Source of the DNA: Streptacidiphilus melanogenes
Lineage (GTDB): Bacteria > Actinomycetota > Actinomycetes > Streptomycetales > Streptomycetaceae
Direction: 5' to 3'
Assembly: GCF_000787835.1 (NCBI RefSeq)
Contig: NZ_BBPP01000024.1
Span: 55,694 to 119,693, forward strand
DNA: 64,000 bases
The notes under the pieces were generated by a model that was not told the DNA's origin, did not search any database, and worked only from the letters and a program-made list of their open reading frames with translations. Below, piece by piece: positions 16,629-26,509 of this stretch. Every line of letters begins with the position of its first letter. Position 1 is the first letter of the stretch. The translations under genes and the position numbers were made by a program.

Positions 16629-16655
16629 GGAGGAGCTGAAACGGGAGCCGGCGGG

Positions 16656-17702
16656 TCAGCCGGCTACTCGGGCGGCGAGCGCGTCGCCGATCTCGGAGGT
16701 GGTGCGCGGGGCGGTGAGCGAGGCGCGCCCGGCCAGGTCGGCGGCGACGGCGGCCTCGATCCTCGCGGCCTCCTCGGCGTAGCCGAGGTGGCCGAGCAGC
16801 ATGGCGACCGACAGGATCGTGGCGGTCGGGTCGGCCTTGCCCTGGCCGGCGATGTCCGGGGCGGAGCCGTGGACCGGCTCGAACATGGACGGGAACGCGC
16901 CGGAGGGGTTGATGTTGCCCGAGGCGGCCAGGCCGATGCCGCCGGTGACGGCCGCGGCGAGGTCGGTCAGGATGTCGCCGAAGAGGTTGTCGGTGACGAT
17001 CACGTCGAAGCGCTCGGGCTGGGTGACGAAGAAGATCGTCGCCGCGTCGACGTGCAGGTAGTCCGTGGTGACCTCGGGGTACTCGGCGGCGACCGCGTCG
17101 AAGATCCGCTTCCACAGGTGGCCGGCGTGGACCAGCACGTTGTTCTTGTGGACCAGCGTCAGCTTCTTACGCGGGCGCGCCTGCGCGCGGGCGAAGGCGT
17201 CGCGGACGACGCGCTCGATGCCGAACGCCGTGTTCAGGCTGACCTCGGTGGCGATCTCCTGGTCGGTGCCGGTGCGCAGCGAGCCGCCGTTGCCGACGTA
17301 CGGGCCCTCGGTGCCCTCGCGGACGACCACGAAGTCGATGTCGGGGTTGCCCGCGAGCGGCGACTGCACACCCGGGAAGAGCTTGCCCGGACGCAGGTTG
17401 ACATGGTGGTCGAAGGCGAAGCGCAGCTTCAGCAGCAGTCCGCGCTCCAGCACGCCGGAGGGCACGGACGGGTCGCCGATGGCGCCCAGCAGGATCGCGT
17501 CGGCGCCCTTCAGCTCCTCAAGGACGCTGTCCGGCAGCGTCTCGCCGGTGGCGTGGTAGCGGCGCGCGCCGAGGTCGTACTCGGCGGTCTCCACCTTCAC
17601 GTCGGCGGGGAGGGCCGAGATCAGGACCTTCAGCCCCTCGGCCACGACCTCCTGGCCGATACCGTCACCAGGGATCACTGCGAGGCGGAGAGTGCGAGAC
17701 AT
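16656..17702 (-). CDS. leuB: 3-Isopropylmalate dehydrogenase
   Basis: A 348-residue isocitrate/isopropylmalate dehydrogenase family enzyme, catalysing NAD-dependent oxidative decarboxylation in leucine synthesis. It shows [12 protein letters not shown] at the N-terminus, [10 protein letters not shown] with substrate-binding arginine, the [12 protein letters not shown] loop, [12 protein letters not shown] with the catalytic lysine, [22 protein letters not shown] (metal Asp) and [13 protein letters not shown]. The ATG at 17702 (MSRTLRLAV) is favoured from family comparison; an ATG at 17714 also exists. It is divergent from the PIG-L gene, with promoters for both in 17703-17983. Confidence 0.96.
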   Translation of the reverse strand: MSRTLRLAVIPGDGIGQEVVAEGLKVLISALPADVKVETAEYDLGARRYHATGETLPDSVLEELKGADAILLGAIGDPSVPSGVLERGLLLKLRFAFDHHVNLRPGKLFPGVQSPLAGNPDIDFVVVREGTEGPYVGNGGSLRTGTDQEIATEVSLNTAFGIERVVRDAFARAQARPRKKLTLVHKNNVLVHAGHLWKRIFDAVAAEYPEVTTDYLHVDAATIFFVTQPERFDVIVTDNLFGDILTDLAAAVTGGIGLAASGNINPSGAFPSMFEPVHGSAPDIAGQGKADPTATILSVAMLLGHLGYAEEAARIEAAVAADLAGRASLTAPRTTSEIGDALAARVAG

Positions 17703-17983
17703 GTGATCGACCATACTCCGCAGGTCCAGCAGTTGGTACCGACTGTCCGCGATCCGGACGCAGGTGGCGCTCCGTCAGGTGAAAGAAGGGGCGTACGAAC
17801 GGTCGGAACCAGAACATGTTCATGAGCGTCCTAGCGGTGAACACCATGTAAGGGGGGATGAAACCGCCTCTTACCGCATGCTCTTGCACGCCTGGTCTAT
17901 CGTGCAGCGGCAACCTGTTGGCGAGACCAGTGACATGCACCGGAGTTGGTAGGGCTCCCCCCGCAATGAGGAACATTCAGGAG

Positions 17984-20209
17984 ATGGCACCCGTCAGCCG
18001 CCGTCAGGCTCTGTGGCTGACAGGCGGAGCCGCCGCCACGGTGCTGGGAGCTGCGGGAGTCTGGCAGTTGCTGCCCTCCGGTTCGGGGGCCTCGGACGAC
18101 TCCTCCGGGGGCGCCTCGCACGCCCAGAACGCCGCCGAAGTGCGCTCCGCCTCCTACGTGCACGTCATCGCCCACGCCGACGACGGACTGTTCTTCCACA
18201 ACCCCGACCTGAAGCTCGCGATATCCTCCGGCGCGCCCGCCGTCACCGTCTGCCTGACCGGCGGCGAGTCCGACGGCGTCAACGAGCCGCTGATCGTGCG
18301 CCGCAAGGACAAGGGCAGGAAGTTCCCGGCCAGCCGCCCCAACTTCGTCCGCGCCCGGATGAACGGGCTGCGGGCCGCCCACTCCTACATGGCGACCGGC
18401 CGCTGGGACGCCCCCTGGACCATCGAGGCCGACGAGCTGATCCCCGGCTTCCAGGTCGAGAAGAACACCCTGCGCGACTTCCCGAACGTGAAGATCTACT
18501 GGATGGAGCTCCAGGAGGCGCGCGCCCTGGTGGCCCCGCGGCCGGCCAGCCTCCGCGGGCTGTGGGTCGGTGCGACGCCGACCCTGCCCACGCTCCTCCC
18601 GACGGAGAGTCCGGTCGAGGGCGCCTACGCCTACACCCGCCAGAACGTGATCGACAGCCTGGTGAAGCTCTTCTCCCAGCACAACCCCACGGTGGTGCGC
18701 ACCCTGGACCCGAACCCGGTGCACCGCCCCCAGCAGGACCCGAACTTCGGCAACGGCAAGAAGCCGCCGGTCCCCTCGCTGCGGCTGCCCGAGTACCTGG
18801 ACCACCAGGACCACACCTACTCCGCCTACTTCACCCTGCAGGCCCTCAACGAGTACTGGGCCCAGACGCGGCAGTCCCTGCGGCACACCTCGGTCGAGCA
18901 CTACCGCGGCTACATGAACGCGAACCTCCCCTACAACCTGGGCCCGGTGCTGCTCGCGCCCAAGCAGGCCGCCACCGACATCTACGCCTGGAGCGACGGC
19001 CGCGACTGCGGCGACCCGGCCGGCTGCGGGGACCTCAAGGTCAGCACCTACGCCAGTGGCGCGTGGTCCCGCTCGACCCGCACCACCGCGCCCGGCGCGG
19101 TGGACTGGGTCGCGCAGCTGAGCGACGGTCGACTCGCCGCCTTCGCTGTCATGAACGGCACCACTGCGGTGTGGACCGAGCACCAGGCGGGCCAGGACCT
19201 CTGGGACGGTCCGACGCCGATCGCCGGAGGCGGCCTCTTCGGTCAGGTCTCCGCCGTACGGCGCCCGGACGGCAAGCTGGTGCTCTTCGGGGTGCGCACC
19301 ACGCTGGCCCAGGCCCACACCGAGCAGTTCCGTGAGGTCGTCACCTGCGAGCAGACCGGCTACACCGGTGCGCAGCGGACACCCGCCTTCGGCCCGTGGC
19401 AGAGCCTCGGCTCGCCCGACAAGGACCCGCTCAAGTCGATGGAGATGGGCTTCCCCTCCGTCCTGGTCGACGGCAACGGCACCACCACGATGGTGGTCCG
19501 CGACTGGTCCGGCTCGATCAGCTACCGGCAGCAGCCCGCGAACGGAGCCTGGTCCGGCTGGACCTCCGTCGCGGCGCCGGCCTCCGCCGGTCCCGCGCCG
19601 CGCCAGCCCTACGTGGGCGTCCAGGACGGCATCTCGCTGGTCTCCTCGTCCGACGGCAACCTGCACGTCTTCGCCGCCGCGGCCAGGGCCGTCGTGCAGT
19701 GGTCGACCACCGGCCCGGGCGCGCCGCTGCGTCCGGCCCAGCCGACGGGCCTGCCGGCCTCGTGCACACCGGTCACCGCCCTCTCGCTGCAGGACGGCAC
19801 GATCCGGCTGCTGTACCGCGAGCCGAACAGCGCCCAGGTGATCGTCGCGGACCTCCCGGCCGGCACCCAGAGCTGGCGGGTGACCGACACCCTGGACACC
19901 GTCGGCGGCTACGGCCGCGTGGCGGGCGTCGAGGTGAACGCGAGCAGCACCCCTGGGCTGGTGCTGGCCACCCGGAACAACAACGGCGGCGTCTCCGTCG
20001 CCGCCGCCTCCGGAGTCCCCGACAGCTGGGTGGACGCCCAGCGCTTCCACCTCCACCTCCCCGGAGTGGTCCTGGACGCCAAGGGCCGGGCGGTCGTCGT
20101 CGTGCTCGGCGCGGACGGACAACTGAGCTCCGTGCGCAAGACCCGTACCAGCGCAGATTCGCCGTTGACCCAGTGGCCGACGGCTGCACCGATAAGTCAT
20201 TCGAACTGA
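17984..20209 (+). CDS. Secreted PIG-L family deacetylase with a beta-propeller-like C-terminus
   Basis: About 741 residues. The N-terminus MAPVSRRQALWLTGGAA is a Tat-type signal (SRRxALW followed by a hydrophobic stretch). The PIG-L/LmbE domain occupies roughly residues 60-340: HVIAHADDGLFFHNPDL holds the AHxDD zinc ligands, and TGGESDG and DHQDHTYSA supply further polar and His residues. The remaining 400 residues contain repeated W-rich blades (for example FGPWQSLGSPD and GAWSGWTSVAAP) like sialidase or lectin propellers. It would de-N-acetylate an extracellular sugar, perhaps a cell-wall or glycolipid GlcNAc. Downstream genes for envelope glycan transfer support this. The start is uncertain; an ATG at 17966 is the alternative. 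Confidence 0.88.
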   Translation: MAPVSRRQALWLTGGAAATVLGAAGVWQLLPSGSGASDDSSGGASHAQNAAEVRSASYVHVIAHADDGLFFHNPDLKLAISSGAPAVTVCLTGGESDGVNEPLIVRRKDKGRKFPASRPNFVRARMNGLRAAHSYMATGRWDAPWTIEADELIPGFQVEKNTLRDFPNVKIYWMELQEARALVAPRPASLRGLWVGATPTLPTLLPTESPVEGAYAYTRQNVIDSLVKLFSQHNPTVVRTLDPNPVHRPQQDPNFGNGKKPPVPSLRLPEYLDHQDHTYSAYFTLQALNEYWAQTRQSLRHTSVEHYRGYMNANLPYNLGPVLLAPKQAATDIYAWSDGRDCGDPAGCGDLKVSTYASGAWSRSTRTTAPGAVDWVAQLSDGRLAAFAVMNGTTAVWTEHQAGQDLWDGPTPIAGGGLFGQVSAVRRPDGKLVLFGVRTTLAQAHTEQFREVVTCEQTGYTGAQRTPAFGPWQSLGSPDKDPLKSMEMGFPSVLVDGNGTTTMVVRDWSGSISYRQQPANGAWSGWTSVAAPASAGPAPRQPYVGVQDGISLVSSSDGNLHVFAAAARAVVQWSTTGPGAPLRPAQPTGLPASCTPVTALSLQDGTIRLLYREPNSAQVIVADLPAGTQSWRVTDTLDTVGGYGRVAGVEVNASSTPGLVLATRNNNGGVSVAAASGVPDSWVDAQRFHLHLPGVVLDAKGRAVVVVLGADGQLSSVRKTRTSADSPLTQWPTAAPISHSN

Positions 20210-20231
20210 GCACCCGGGTAGGATGCGGAGT

Positions 20232-20259
20232 TTGGCCCGCGAGAGAGCGCTGTTAGCGT
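20232..20259 (+). promoter_or_regulatory. Candidate promoter of the glycan block
   Basis: TTGGCC (20232-20237), a 16-base spacer and TAGCGT (20254-20259) match a vegetative streptomycete promoter. It lies about 85 bases before the GTG at 20345 and argues for that start rather than the GTG at 20258, which falls inside the promoter. Confidence 0.5.
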
Positions 20260-20344
20260 GGCTCACAGCCCTCTCACAGCAGGCCCCGGCGCCGCGACCC
20301 GCCCGACGGGCTCGAAGCAGACGCAGGAAGCAGGTAGGCAAGAG

Positions 20345-22948
20345 GTGTCCGCCACCGCCGACTCCCTCAAGGAGGCGAGCGGCACAACGGGAACGCCGGC
20401 CACGGCGCCGTCCCCGGTGCCCTCCCTCCGGCCCCGGACGGAGCTGTCGGCCGGCCTGCTCGCCGCGGCCCTCGCCATGGCGGCGTACTGCGCGGCCATG
20501 GCCGCCCGCGGCACCTACCCGTTCGGCCCCCGCGGCCGCGCGATCAACGACCTGGGCAACCAGTTCGTGCCGTTCCACGCCCACCTGTGGGACCTCGCCC
20601 ACGGCACCGGCCAGGGCGACCTCTTCTACAACTGGAACAGCGCCTTCGGCGTCCCGTTCCTCGGCGACGCGTTCACCTACCTCGCCAACCCCTTCTCCTG
20701 GCTCACCGTCGCCCTTCCGCGCGACGCCGTCAACATGTCCGTGTTCCTGGCCACCCTGTTGAGCATCGGCCTCGGCACCGGCCTGATGACGCACTATCTG
20801 GGGCGGCTCCGGCCGGGCTCGCCGTGGCTGCGGGCGCTGCTCGCCATCGGGTTCGGCCTCTGCGCCTGGACCGTCAACGACGCCTCACCGGACCCGATGT
20901 GGTGCTGGGCGCTCGTCTCGGTCCCCCTGATCGGCATCTGCGTCGACTGGGCTCTCGACGGACGCCGCTGGGTGCTGGGTTCGCTGCTGGTCGCGCTGTG
21001 CTGGTTCGGCAACTTCTACACCGCGGCGATGGCGACGCTGGCGGCCGGGCTGATCGCGCTGGTCCGCGTCTGCCTGCGCGACGCCGGACTCGGGGAGAAG
21101 GTCCGCTCGCTCCTGCGTGCGGCCGGGATGATGGTCGTCGGCGTCGCCCTGGCCGCCCCGGTCCTGCTGGTCTCGCTCCAGGCCAGCAAGGCGGCCGCGC
21201 CGATGCCGGACTCGCAGATCAGCATCCCCGGCGTCGTCGATCAGCTGGCGATGCTGCTGCCCGGCTCGCGCTACACCCTGTCGGTCCCGAACCTCGCCGT
21301 CGGCATGCTGGCGCTGCTGCTCCTGCTGGCCTTCCCGTTCGCGAGGAACGTGCCGGTCCGTGAACGGGCGGCCTGGCTCCTCATGTTCGGGTTCACCTGG
21401 GCCTCGATGATGTTCGAGCCCACCCTGATCCTGTGGCAGGGCGGCGCCAAGCCGAACGGCAGCCCGTTCCGCGAAGTCTTCGTGCTCAGCGCCATGATGG
21501 TGATGATCGCCTGGCTGTGCCTGACCCGGCGGCCGGGTGTGTGGGCGCTGCTGGGCGCCACCGTCCTGCTCGGCGGGGTCCTGCTCTGCGCCCGCCTCGG
21601 CCGGGTCGCCTCCGACGCCCAGGGGCCGCAGGGCTACATGCTGACCACGACGGCGGTGGCCGGAGTCCTCGCGCTCGGCGGACTCCTCGCGCTCAACCCG
21701 GCCCGCCGCCGGACCTGGGCGAAGCGTGTCGTGGGCGCGGTGCTGGGGCTCTCCGTCCTCACCTGCTCCATCATGTCCGTCTACGGCATCGACTCGCTCC
21801 GGGACGCGATCCGCCCGTACTTCGCGCCTCACGAGACCGTCAGCGTGAACACCAGGGCCGCCGCGGCGGCGCTGAAGGCCACGGACGCATGGCCGCTGTC
21901 CCGCACCGCACCCGGGCCGCACATCTTCGTCAACAACGACTCCGAGCTCCTGGACGCGCAGGGCGGCGACTACTACAGCAGCTACACGCCGCAGGAGACC
22001 ACGCAGGCGCTCAGCGATCTGGGTTTCCCGTACACGATGGCCGGGCGCCACGTCTTCACCCCGACCGACCCGGCGTCGCGCGCCGTGTTCGGCATCACGG
22101 CGTACCTCGACGGTGACCGGTCCGCACCGGGCGGATTCGTCCAGCGCCACCAGGAGGCGTCACCGCTGCTCACCCTCCACCGCTCGGCTCCCCTGGGCGA
22201 GGCGGCGGACAACCCGTTCGCCAGGATGAACGACCTGCTGGGCGCGCCCGTCTGGACCGTGCCGAAGCTGACGCAGACCCAGGGCCCGGCGGTCACCCGG
22301 AACCCCGACGGCAGCCTGACGATCCCCTCGCACGTCCAGGGCAAGGCCTTCCCGACGCTCACCGGCTCCTGCACGGTCGGCTCGCGGGTCTTCGTCAACA
22401 CGGCCTTCGCCACGGGCACCCTCCAGGCCAACGGACGGACCGTCGACCTCAGCGGCTCCTACCCGATGACCAAGGCGGGCCTGCGCCAGGTCGGCACCGT
22501 CGGCAAGGACGGCAAGGTCTCCGTGGGCCTCGGCACCTTCGAGGTGCAGCAGCTCCCGGCCGGTGTCCTGGGGTGCCTCGACACGACCGAGCTCGCCTCC
22601 GCGGTCGCCGCGCAGCACGCCGCCGCCCCGACCGACCTCAAGGTCGGCGGCCACGCCTTCAGCGCCACCCTCCCCGGCGGCAGCACCGGCTACGCCGTCA
22701 TGGCCACCACCGTCCGCTCCGGCTGGAGCTGCAGCGTCGACGGCCGGGCCGTGCAGCCGGTCGACTACGACGGCCTCTTCGGGATTCCGCTCGGCGCCAA
22801 GGGCGGCAAGGTGCTGTCCTGTTCCTACGCTCCTCCCGGACTGAAGACCGGCCTCGCCGGCTCCGGCGTCGGTCTGCTCGGACTGCTCTCCCTGCCGGGT
22901 TACGCCTGGCTCCGCCGCCGCATCACTCTCCCCCGCGCCCGCGCCTGA
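20345..22948 (+). CDS. YfhO-type multi-spanning membrane protein
   Basis: About 867 residues from GTG 20345. A Pro/Thr-rich cytosolic start is followed by around a dozen predicted transmembrane helices (for example AGLLAAALAMAAYCAAMAA, WLRALLAIGFGLCAWTV, VGMLALLLLLAFPF), then a large extracellular portion and a final TM before an Arg-rich end. YfhO proteins have a GT-C glycosyltransferase-like fold and are linked to glycosylation of lipoteichoic acid and other envelope polymers. The conserved acidic first loop fits (GRAINDLGNQFVPFHAHLWD). It precedes a GT2 gene by 18 bases, so it is the head of an operon with GT2 and GtrA: a GT2 enzyme loading a lipid carrier, GtrA flipping it, YfhO and GT39 transferring. 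Confidence 0.85.
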   Translation: MSATADSLKEASGTTGTPATAPSPVPSLRPRTELSAGLLAAALAMAAYCAAMAARGTYPFGPRGRAINDLGNQFVPFHAHLWDLAHGTGQGDLFYNWNSAFGVPFLGDAFTYLANPFSWLTVALPRDAVNMSVFLATLLSIGLGTGLMTHYLGRLRPGSPWLRALLAIGFGLCAWTVNDASPDPMWCWALVSVPLIGICVDWALDGRRWVLGSLLVALCWFGNFYTAAMATLAAGLIALVRVCLRDAGLGEKVRSLLRAAGMMVVGVALAAPVLLVSLQASKAAAPMPDSQISIPGVVDQLAMLLPGSRYTLSVPNLAVGMLALLLLLAFPFARNVPVRERAAWLLMFGFTWASMMFEPTLILWQGGAKPNGSPFREVFVLSAMMVMIAWLCLTRRPGVWALLGATVLLGGVLLCARLGRVASDAQGPQGYMLTTTAVAGVLALGGLLALNPARRRTWAKRVVGAVLGLSVLTCSIMSVYGIDSLRDAIRPYFAPHETVSVNTRAAAAALKATDAWPLSRTAPGPHIFVNNDSELLDAQGGDYYSSYTPQETTQALSDLGFPYTMAGRHVFTPTDPASRAVFGITAYLDGDRSAPGGFVQRHQEASPLLTLHRSAPLGEAADNPFARMNDLLGAPVWTVPKLTQTQGPAVTRNPDGSLTIPSHVQGKAFPTLTGSCTVGSRVFVNTAFATGTLQANGRTVDLSGSYPMTKAGLRQVGTVGKDGKVSVGLGTFEVQQLPAGVLGCLDTTELASAVAAQHAAAPTDLKVGGHAFSATLPGGSTGYAVMATTVRSGWSCSVDGRAVQPVDYDGLFGIPLGAKGGKVLSCSYAPPGLKTGLAGSGVGLLGLLSLPGYAWLRRRITLPRARA

Positions 22949-22966
22949 CCAGACCCGGAAACGCCC

Positions 22967-23905
22967 ATGAGACTGTCGATCGTCGTCCCCTGCTACAACG
23001 AGGAAGCCGTCCTCGCGCTGTTCGACGCCAAGATCCGGGAGACGCTGGACGAGCTGCCCATCGAGTACGAGCTCTGCTACGTCGACGACGGCAGCCGTGA
23101 CGGGACCCTCAACCAGCTGCGGACGCTGGCGAAGGAGAACCCGCAGACCACCAGGTACGTCTCCTTCAGCCGCAACTTCGGCAAGGAGGCGGGCATGCTG
23201 GCCGGCCTCAAGGAGGCCACCGGCGACGCGGTCGTCCTCATGGACGCCGACCTGCAGCACCCGCCGGCGCTGATCCCCAAGATGCTGGAGCTCTACGAGC
23301 TCGGCCACGACCAGGTCATCGCCCGGCGCACCCGCGAGGGCGACCGGTTCGTGCGGACCCTGTTCAGCAAGGCGTACTACCGCCTGATCAACCGCGCGGT
23401 GGACGTCGAGCTGACCGACGGCGTGGGCGACTTCCGGCTGCTGTCGCGGCAGGCCGTGGACGCGCTGCTGGCGCTGCCGGAGTACAACCGCTTCTCCAAG
23501 GGCCTGTTCTCCTGGATCGGCTTCGACACCGTCACCTTCGACTACCGCAATGCGGGCCGCGAGGCGGGCGAGACCAAGTGGCGCTTCAGCTCGCTGCTGA
23601 ACTACGCCATCGACGGGCTCATCTCGTTCAACAACCGGCCGCTGCGCCTGGGCATCTACTTCGGCCTGGCGCTCAGCGCCCTGGCGGTCCTCTACGCGGC
23701 GATCATCATCGTGCTGGCGATCGTCAACGGCATCACCGCGCCCGGCTACGTCACCCTGATCGTGGCGATCGTGGGCCTCGGCGGCCTGCAGATGTCGATG
23801 ATCGGCCTGGTCGGCGAGTACATCGGCCGTATCTACTACGAGACCAAGCGCCGCCCGCACTATCTCGTCAAGGAACGCGCCGGGGATCGGCTGGACCGGC
23901 GGTGA
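22967..23905 (+). CDS. Family 2 glycosyltransferase (polyprenyl-phosphate sugar synthase type)
   Basis: A 312-residue DPM1/GtrB-like enzyme. It carries VPCYNEEAVL at the N-terminus, the nucleotide-sugar motif YVDDGSRDGT, DADLQHPP as the DxD-like metal site, the R-R-x-R-x(4)-R region (ARRTREGDRFVR), DVELTDGVGDFRLLSRQAVDAL, and two C-terminal TM helices (LGIYFGLALSALAVLYAAIIIVLAIV and VTLIVAIVGLGGLQMSMIGLVG). It should transfer a hexose from a nucleotide sugar to undecaprenyl or polyprenyl phosphate on the inner face. The adjoining GtrA gene overlaps its stop codon by GTGA, the usual GtrA/GtrB partnership. Confidence 0.94.
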   Translation: MRLSIVVPCYNEEAVLALFDAKIRETLDELPIEYELCYVDDGSRDGTLNQLRTLAKENPQTTRYVSFSRNFGKEAGMLAGLKEATGDAVVLMDADLQHPPALIPKMLELYELGHDQVIARRTREGDRFVRTLFSKAYYRLINRAVDVELTDGVGDFRLLSRQAVDALLALPEYNRFSKGLFSWIGFDTVTFDYRNAGREAGETKWRFSSLLNYAIDGLISFNNRPLRLGIYFGLALSALAVLYAAIIIVLAIVNGITAPGYVTLIVAIVGLGGLQMSMIGLVGEYIGRIYYETKRRPHYLVKERAGDRLDRR

Positions 23906-24363
23906 CGGACGTGACCACACAGAGCCCCGAGAGTCCGGAGAACGCCGGGACGTCGCCCGGACAGGCCGCCCGCGGCGGCCCGCGGGTCGGCCGCAAGGAC
24001 CTGTGGCAGATCATCAAGTTCGGCATGGTCGGCGGTGTGAACACGGCCACGTTCTACAGCTGCTACCTGCTGCTGCACCCGCACATGCCGTACTTTTTGG
24101 CCTACACGGTCGCGTTCGTGGTGAGCATGGTCGGCTCGTTCTTCATGAACACCTACTTCACCTACCGGACGAAGCCCACCTGGGCCAAGTTCATCCGCTT
24201 CCCGCTGACCAACGTGACCAACTACGTGATCACGAGCGTCGGGACGGTGGTGCTGGTGAGCGGCGTCCACATGAACGACAAGATCGCCCCGCTGGTGGCG
24301 GCGCTCGCCGCGATCCCGTTCACCTTCGTGCTGTCGCGGAAGATCCTCACCAGGACGGCGTAG
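23902..24363 (+). CDS. GtrA family flippase-like membrane protein
   Basis: A 153-residue protein from GTG 23902, overlapping the upstream stop codon by four bases. A hydrophilic N-terminus of about 35 residues is followed by the GtrA domain: KFGMVGGVNTATFYSCYLLL, FLAYTVAFVVSMVGSFFMNTYFTY, then two more helices, four in all. GtrA proteins are proposed to flip polyprenyl-phosphate sugars made by the neighbouring GT2 enzyme. Spacing to the next gene is about 50 bases, so the GT39 gene may be in the same transcript. Confidence 0.93.
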   Translation: MTDVTTQSPESPENAGTSPGQAARGGPRVGRKDLWQIIKFGMVGGVNTATFYSCYLLLHPHMPYFLAYTVAFVVSMVGSFFMNTYFTYRTKPTWAKFIRFPLTNVTNYVITSVGTVVLVSGVHMNDKIAPLVAALAAIPFTFVLSRKILTRTA

Positions 24364-24415
24364 CGCCGCCCACCGGATTTCGCTGTCAGTGGTTCTCGGA
24401 AAAAGCGAGGTAGCA

Positions 24416-26041
24416 GTGCCCCCCAAACCGGTCTCCACGGTGACCGGCGCCATGCCGTCGGCCGATTCGGCGACCACGCCGCAGCGGCCCTCGGGCCGAG
24501 GCGGCGTCCGGCTCCCGGCGGCCGTGCCGATCTGGGCGTGGCCCGGGGCTCTGGCGCTGCTGTTCGCCGTCTGGCACATCGGGCGGCCGCAGCTGTGGCG
24601 CGACGAGAACGCGACCTGGAGCGGCGTCGGGCGCACCTTTCCCGAGCTCCTGCACCTGCTCGGCAACGTGGACGCCTCCACGGGGCTGTACTACGTGCTG
24701 CTCCACGGGTGGACGGACGTCTTCGGCCTGTCGACGGTCGCGATGCGGCTGCCCTCGGCGTTCTTCGTGGCCGTGGCGGCCGGCGCCGTGGCGTGCGTCG
24801 GCCGGCGCCTCTTCGGCGACGCCGCGGGGCTCGCCGCGGGCGTCCTGTTCGCGGTCACCCCGGCGGTCTCGCGCTACGGGCAGGAGGCGCGCGCGTACGC
24901 CCTGGTCGTCATGGCCGCCGCCGTCGCGCTGCTGTTCCTGCTCCGAGCGCTGGAGCGCCCCGGGGTGACGCGGTGGCTGCTGTACGGCGTGGCGGCGGCG
25001 TTCATGGGCGCCGCACACCTGGTGGCGCTCGCGGCGCTGGTGGGACACGGCGTGATCGTGCTGCTCCACGCACGCCGGGACCGGTCGTGGCGGACGGCCG
25101 TCACCTTCGCCGGGGTCGTGGCCGGTGTGGCCGCGCTCCTCGCACCGCTGCTGCTGCTCAGCCACTCACAGGTGGGCAGACAGCTCTACTGGGTCCACCG
25201 TCCCGATCTCGTGCACCCACAGGTGGCCTTCGGCCATCTGTGGGAGGCGCTGGTCGGCTCGACGGCGAGCGCGGTCGTTCTGGGCCTGTTCGTGGTGGCG
25301 GGTCTCGCGCTCGCGCGGGGGAACGGTCCCGCCCGCGGCACGGCGGCCGCCGGCGCGATCCTCCCGATCGTCGCGGTGACCCTGGTCTCGGAGACGGGGA
25401 CCTCGTACTTCCTGGCCCGGTACCTGCTCTTCACCCTGCCCTGCTGGGCGGTGCTCGCCGGCGCCGGTCTGGTCGCGGCCGGGCGCGCGGTCGCCCGCCT
25501 GCTGCCCGTGCCGCGGCAGCGCGCCGTACTGGCCCTGGTGACCGCGTGCGGGCTCGCCCTGACCGTGGCGGTCACGCTGCCGGACCAGCAGCGGCTTCGG
25601 TCCTTCCGGGCGCACGAGTGGATCAGCTACCCGGTGAAGCCGCTGGACACCTACTTCTCCTACCAGGGCGCCGCGCGAACCATCACCGCGCACGCGCGGC
25701 CCGGCGACGGACTGGTGTACGTGGCCTACTGGGGCGACATGATCGACCTGGGCGTGGACTACTACCTGGGGCCGCAGGCGAGAACGCTGGACCAGTTCTT
25801 CATGGCCCGGACCCCGCAGCAGAACGGGACCTACCGGCCGACGTACTGCGCCGTCCCGGCGTCGTGCGTCGCGCATGCGCCGAACCGGGTCTGGGTGGTC
25901 CGGCAGACGGCCGGTTACACGCATCCCGCCGCGCCGCTCGCGGCACAGCTGAAAGCGCTGCAGCAGGACTACCGCGTCGCGCAGACCTTCAGGCTGTCCC
26001 GCGTCGACGTCATGCTGCTGGTCCGCACGACGCCGTCCTGA
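24416..26041 (+). CDS. GT39-type membrane glycosyltransferase
   Basis: About 541 residues from GTG 24416, preceded by GCGAGG at good spacing. It has roughly ten TM helices. The first extracytoplasmic loop contains PQLWRDENATWSG, the acidic Asp-Glu pair used by GT-C enzymes of the PMT/ArnT type, followed by RYGQEARAYALVVMAAA, a strong GT39 signature. A soluble C-terminal part includes YVAYWGDMIDLG. It likely uses a polyprenyl-phosphate sugar as donor, supplied by the GT2/GtrA pair upstream. The acceptor is unknown. Confidence 0.88.
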   Translation: MPPKPVSTVTGAMPSADSATTPQRPSGRGGVRLPAAVPIWAWPGALALLFAVWHIGRPQLWRDENATWSGVGRTFPELLHLLGNVDASTGLYYVLLHGWTDVFGLSTVAMRLPSAFFVAVAAGAVACVGRRLFGDAAGLAAGVLFAVTPAVSRYGQEARAYALVVMAAAVALLFLLRALERPGVTRWLLYGVAAAFMGAAHLVALAALVGHGVIVLLHARRDRSWRTAVTFAGVVAGVAALLAPLLLLSHSQVGRQLYWVHRPDLVHPQVAFGHLWEALVGSTASAVVLGLFVVAGLALARGNGPARGTAAAGAILPIVAVTLVSETGTSYFLARYLLFTLPCWAVLAGAGLVAAGRAVARLLPVPRQRAVLALVTACGLALTVAVTLPDQQRLRSFRAHEWISYPVKPLDTYFSYQGAARTITAHARPGDGLVYVAYWGDMIDLGVDYYLGPQARTLDQFFMARTPQQNGTYRPTYCAVPASCVAHAPNRVWVVRQTAGYTHPAAPLAAQLKALQQDYRVAQTFRLSRVDVMLLVRTTPS

Positions 26042-26065
26042 GGCCGAGCCGGACCGCCCGAGTCC

Positions 26066-26224
26066 TCAGACGGAGGGCGTGGCGGCGGCCTCGGCGTGCA
26101 GCTCGTGGCCGGTGGCGCCGCCGTTGTCACGACGGTCCAGGGCGCGCTGCAGGGCGGCGGCCGCCTGGTTGCGGTCCTTGGCGGTGGCGGGGGTACGACG
26201 GGTACGCGTCTTCACAGAGTGCAT
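26066..26224 (-). CDS. Small basic protein of unknown function
   Basis: A 52-residue protein (MHSVKTRTRRTPATAKDRN...) from ATG 26224, preceded by AGGAG at ideal spacing. The first 20 residues are strongly basic. A short amphipathic Ala/Leu helix (QAAAALQRALDRRD) follows. There are no cysteines or membrane segment. The longer open frame upstream is rejected because of the clear ribosome-binding site. Third positions are G/C biased. It is transcribed away from the DUF2461 gene, and I do not recognise a characterised family. Confidence 0.7.
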   Translation of the reverse strand: MHSVKTRTRRTPATAKDRNQAAAALQRALDRRDNGGATGHELHAEAAATPSV

Positions 26225-26509
26225 GGGGAGACTCCTGGGGGAGATGCCTGCCTCAACAGGCGGCGGTCCGATCTGGGGAGAGAGGGCCGGACAGGGGTCT
26301 CCTGCGCAAAGGCCGAGCCGGACATGGCCGTGGATACGGCAGACCATCCGACTGCTTGCCATTTCACGTTACGACAAGCCGTCGGAAGTGTCTGCACGGA
26401 TACTTGGATTTCCTACTATCCGAGACGGACCGCACACCCGGACGGCGGGACGAGCGGCCCGGCGGCGTCGGGGCGTGCCCGGACTCCCTGCGGTGACTAG
26501 GCTCGAAGC

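Noticed and set aside
16465-17115. Upstream extension of ilvE
   Set aside because: It crosses the leuB terminator and overlaps leuB; ATG 16464 has a good RBS.
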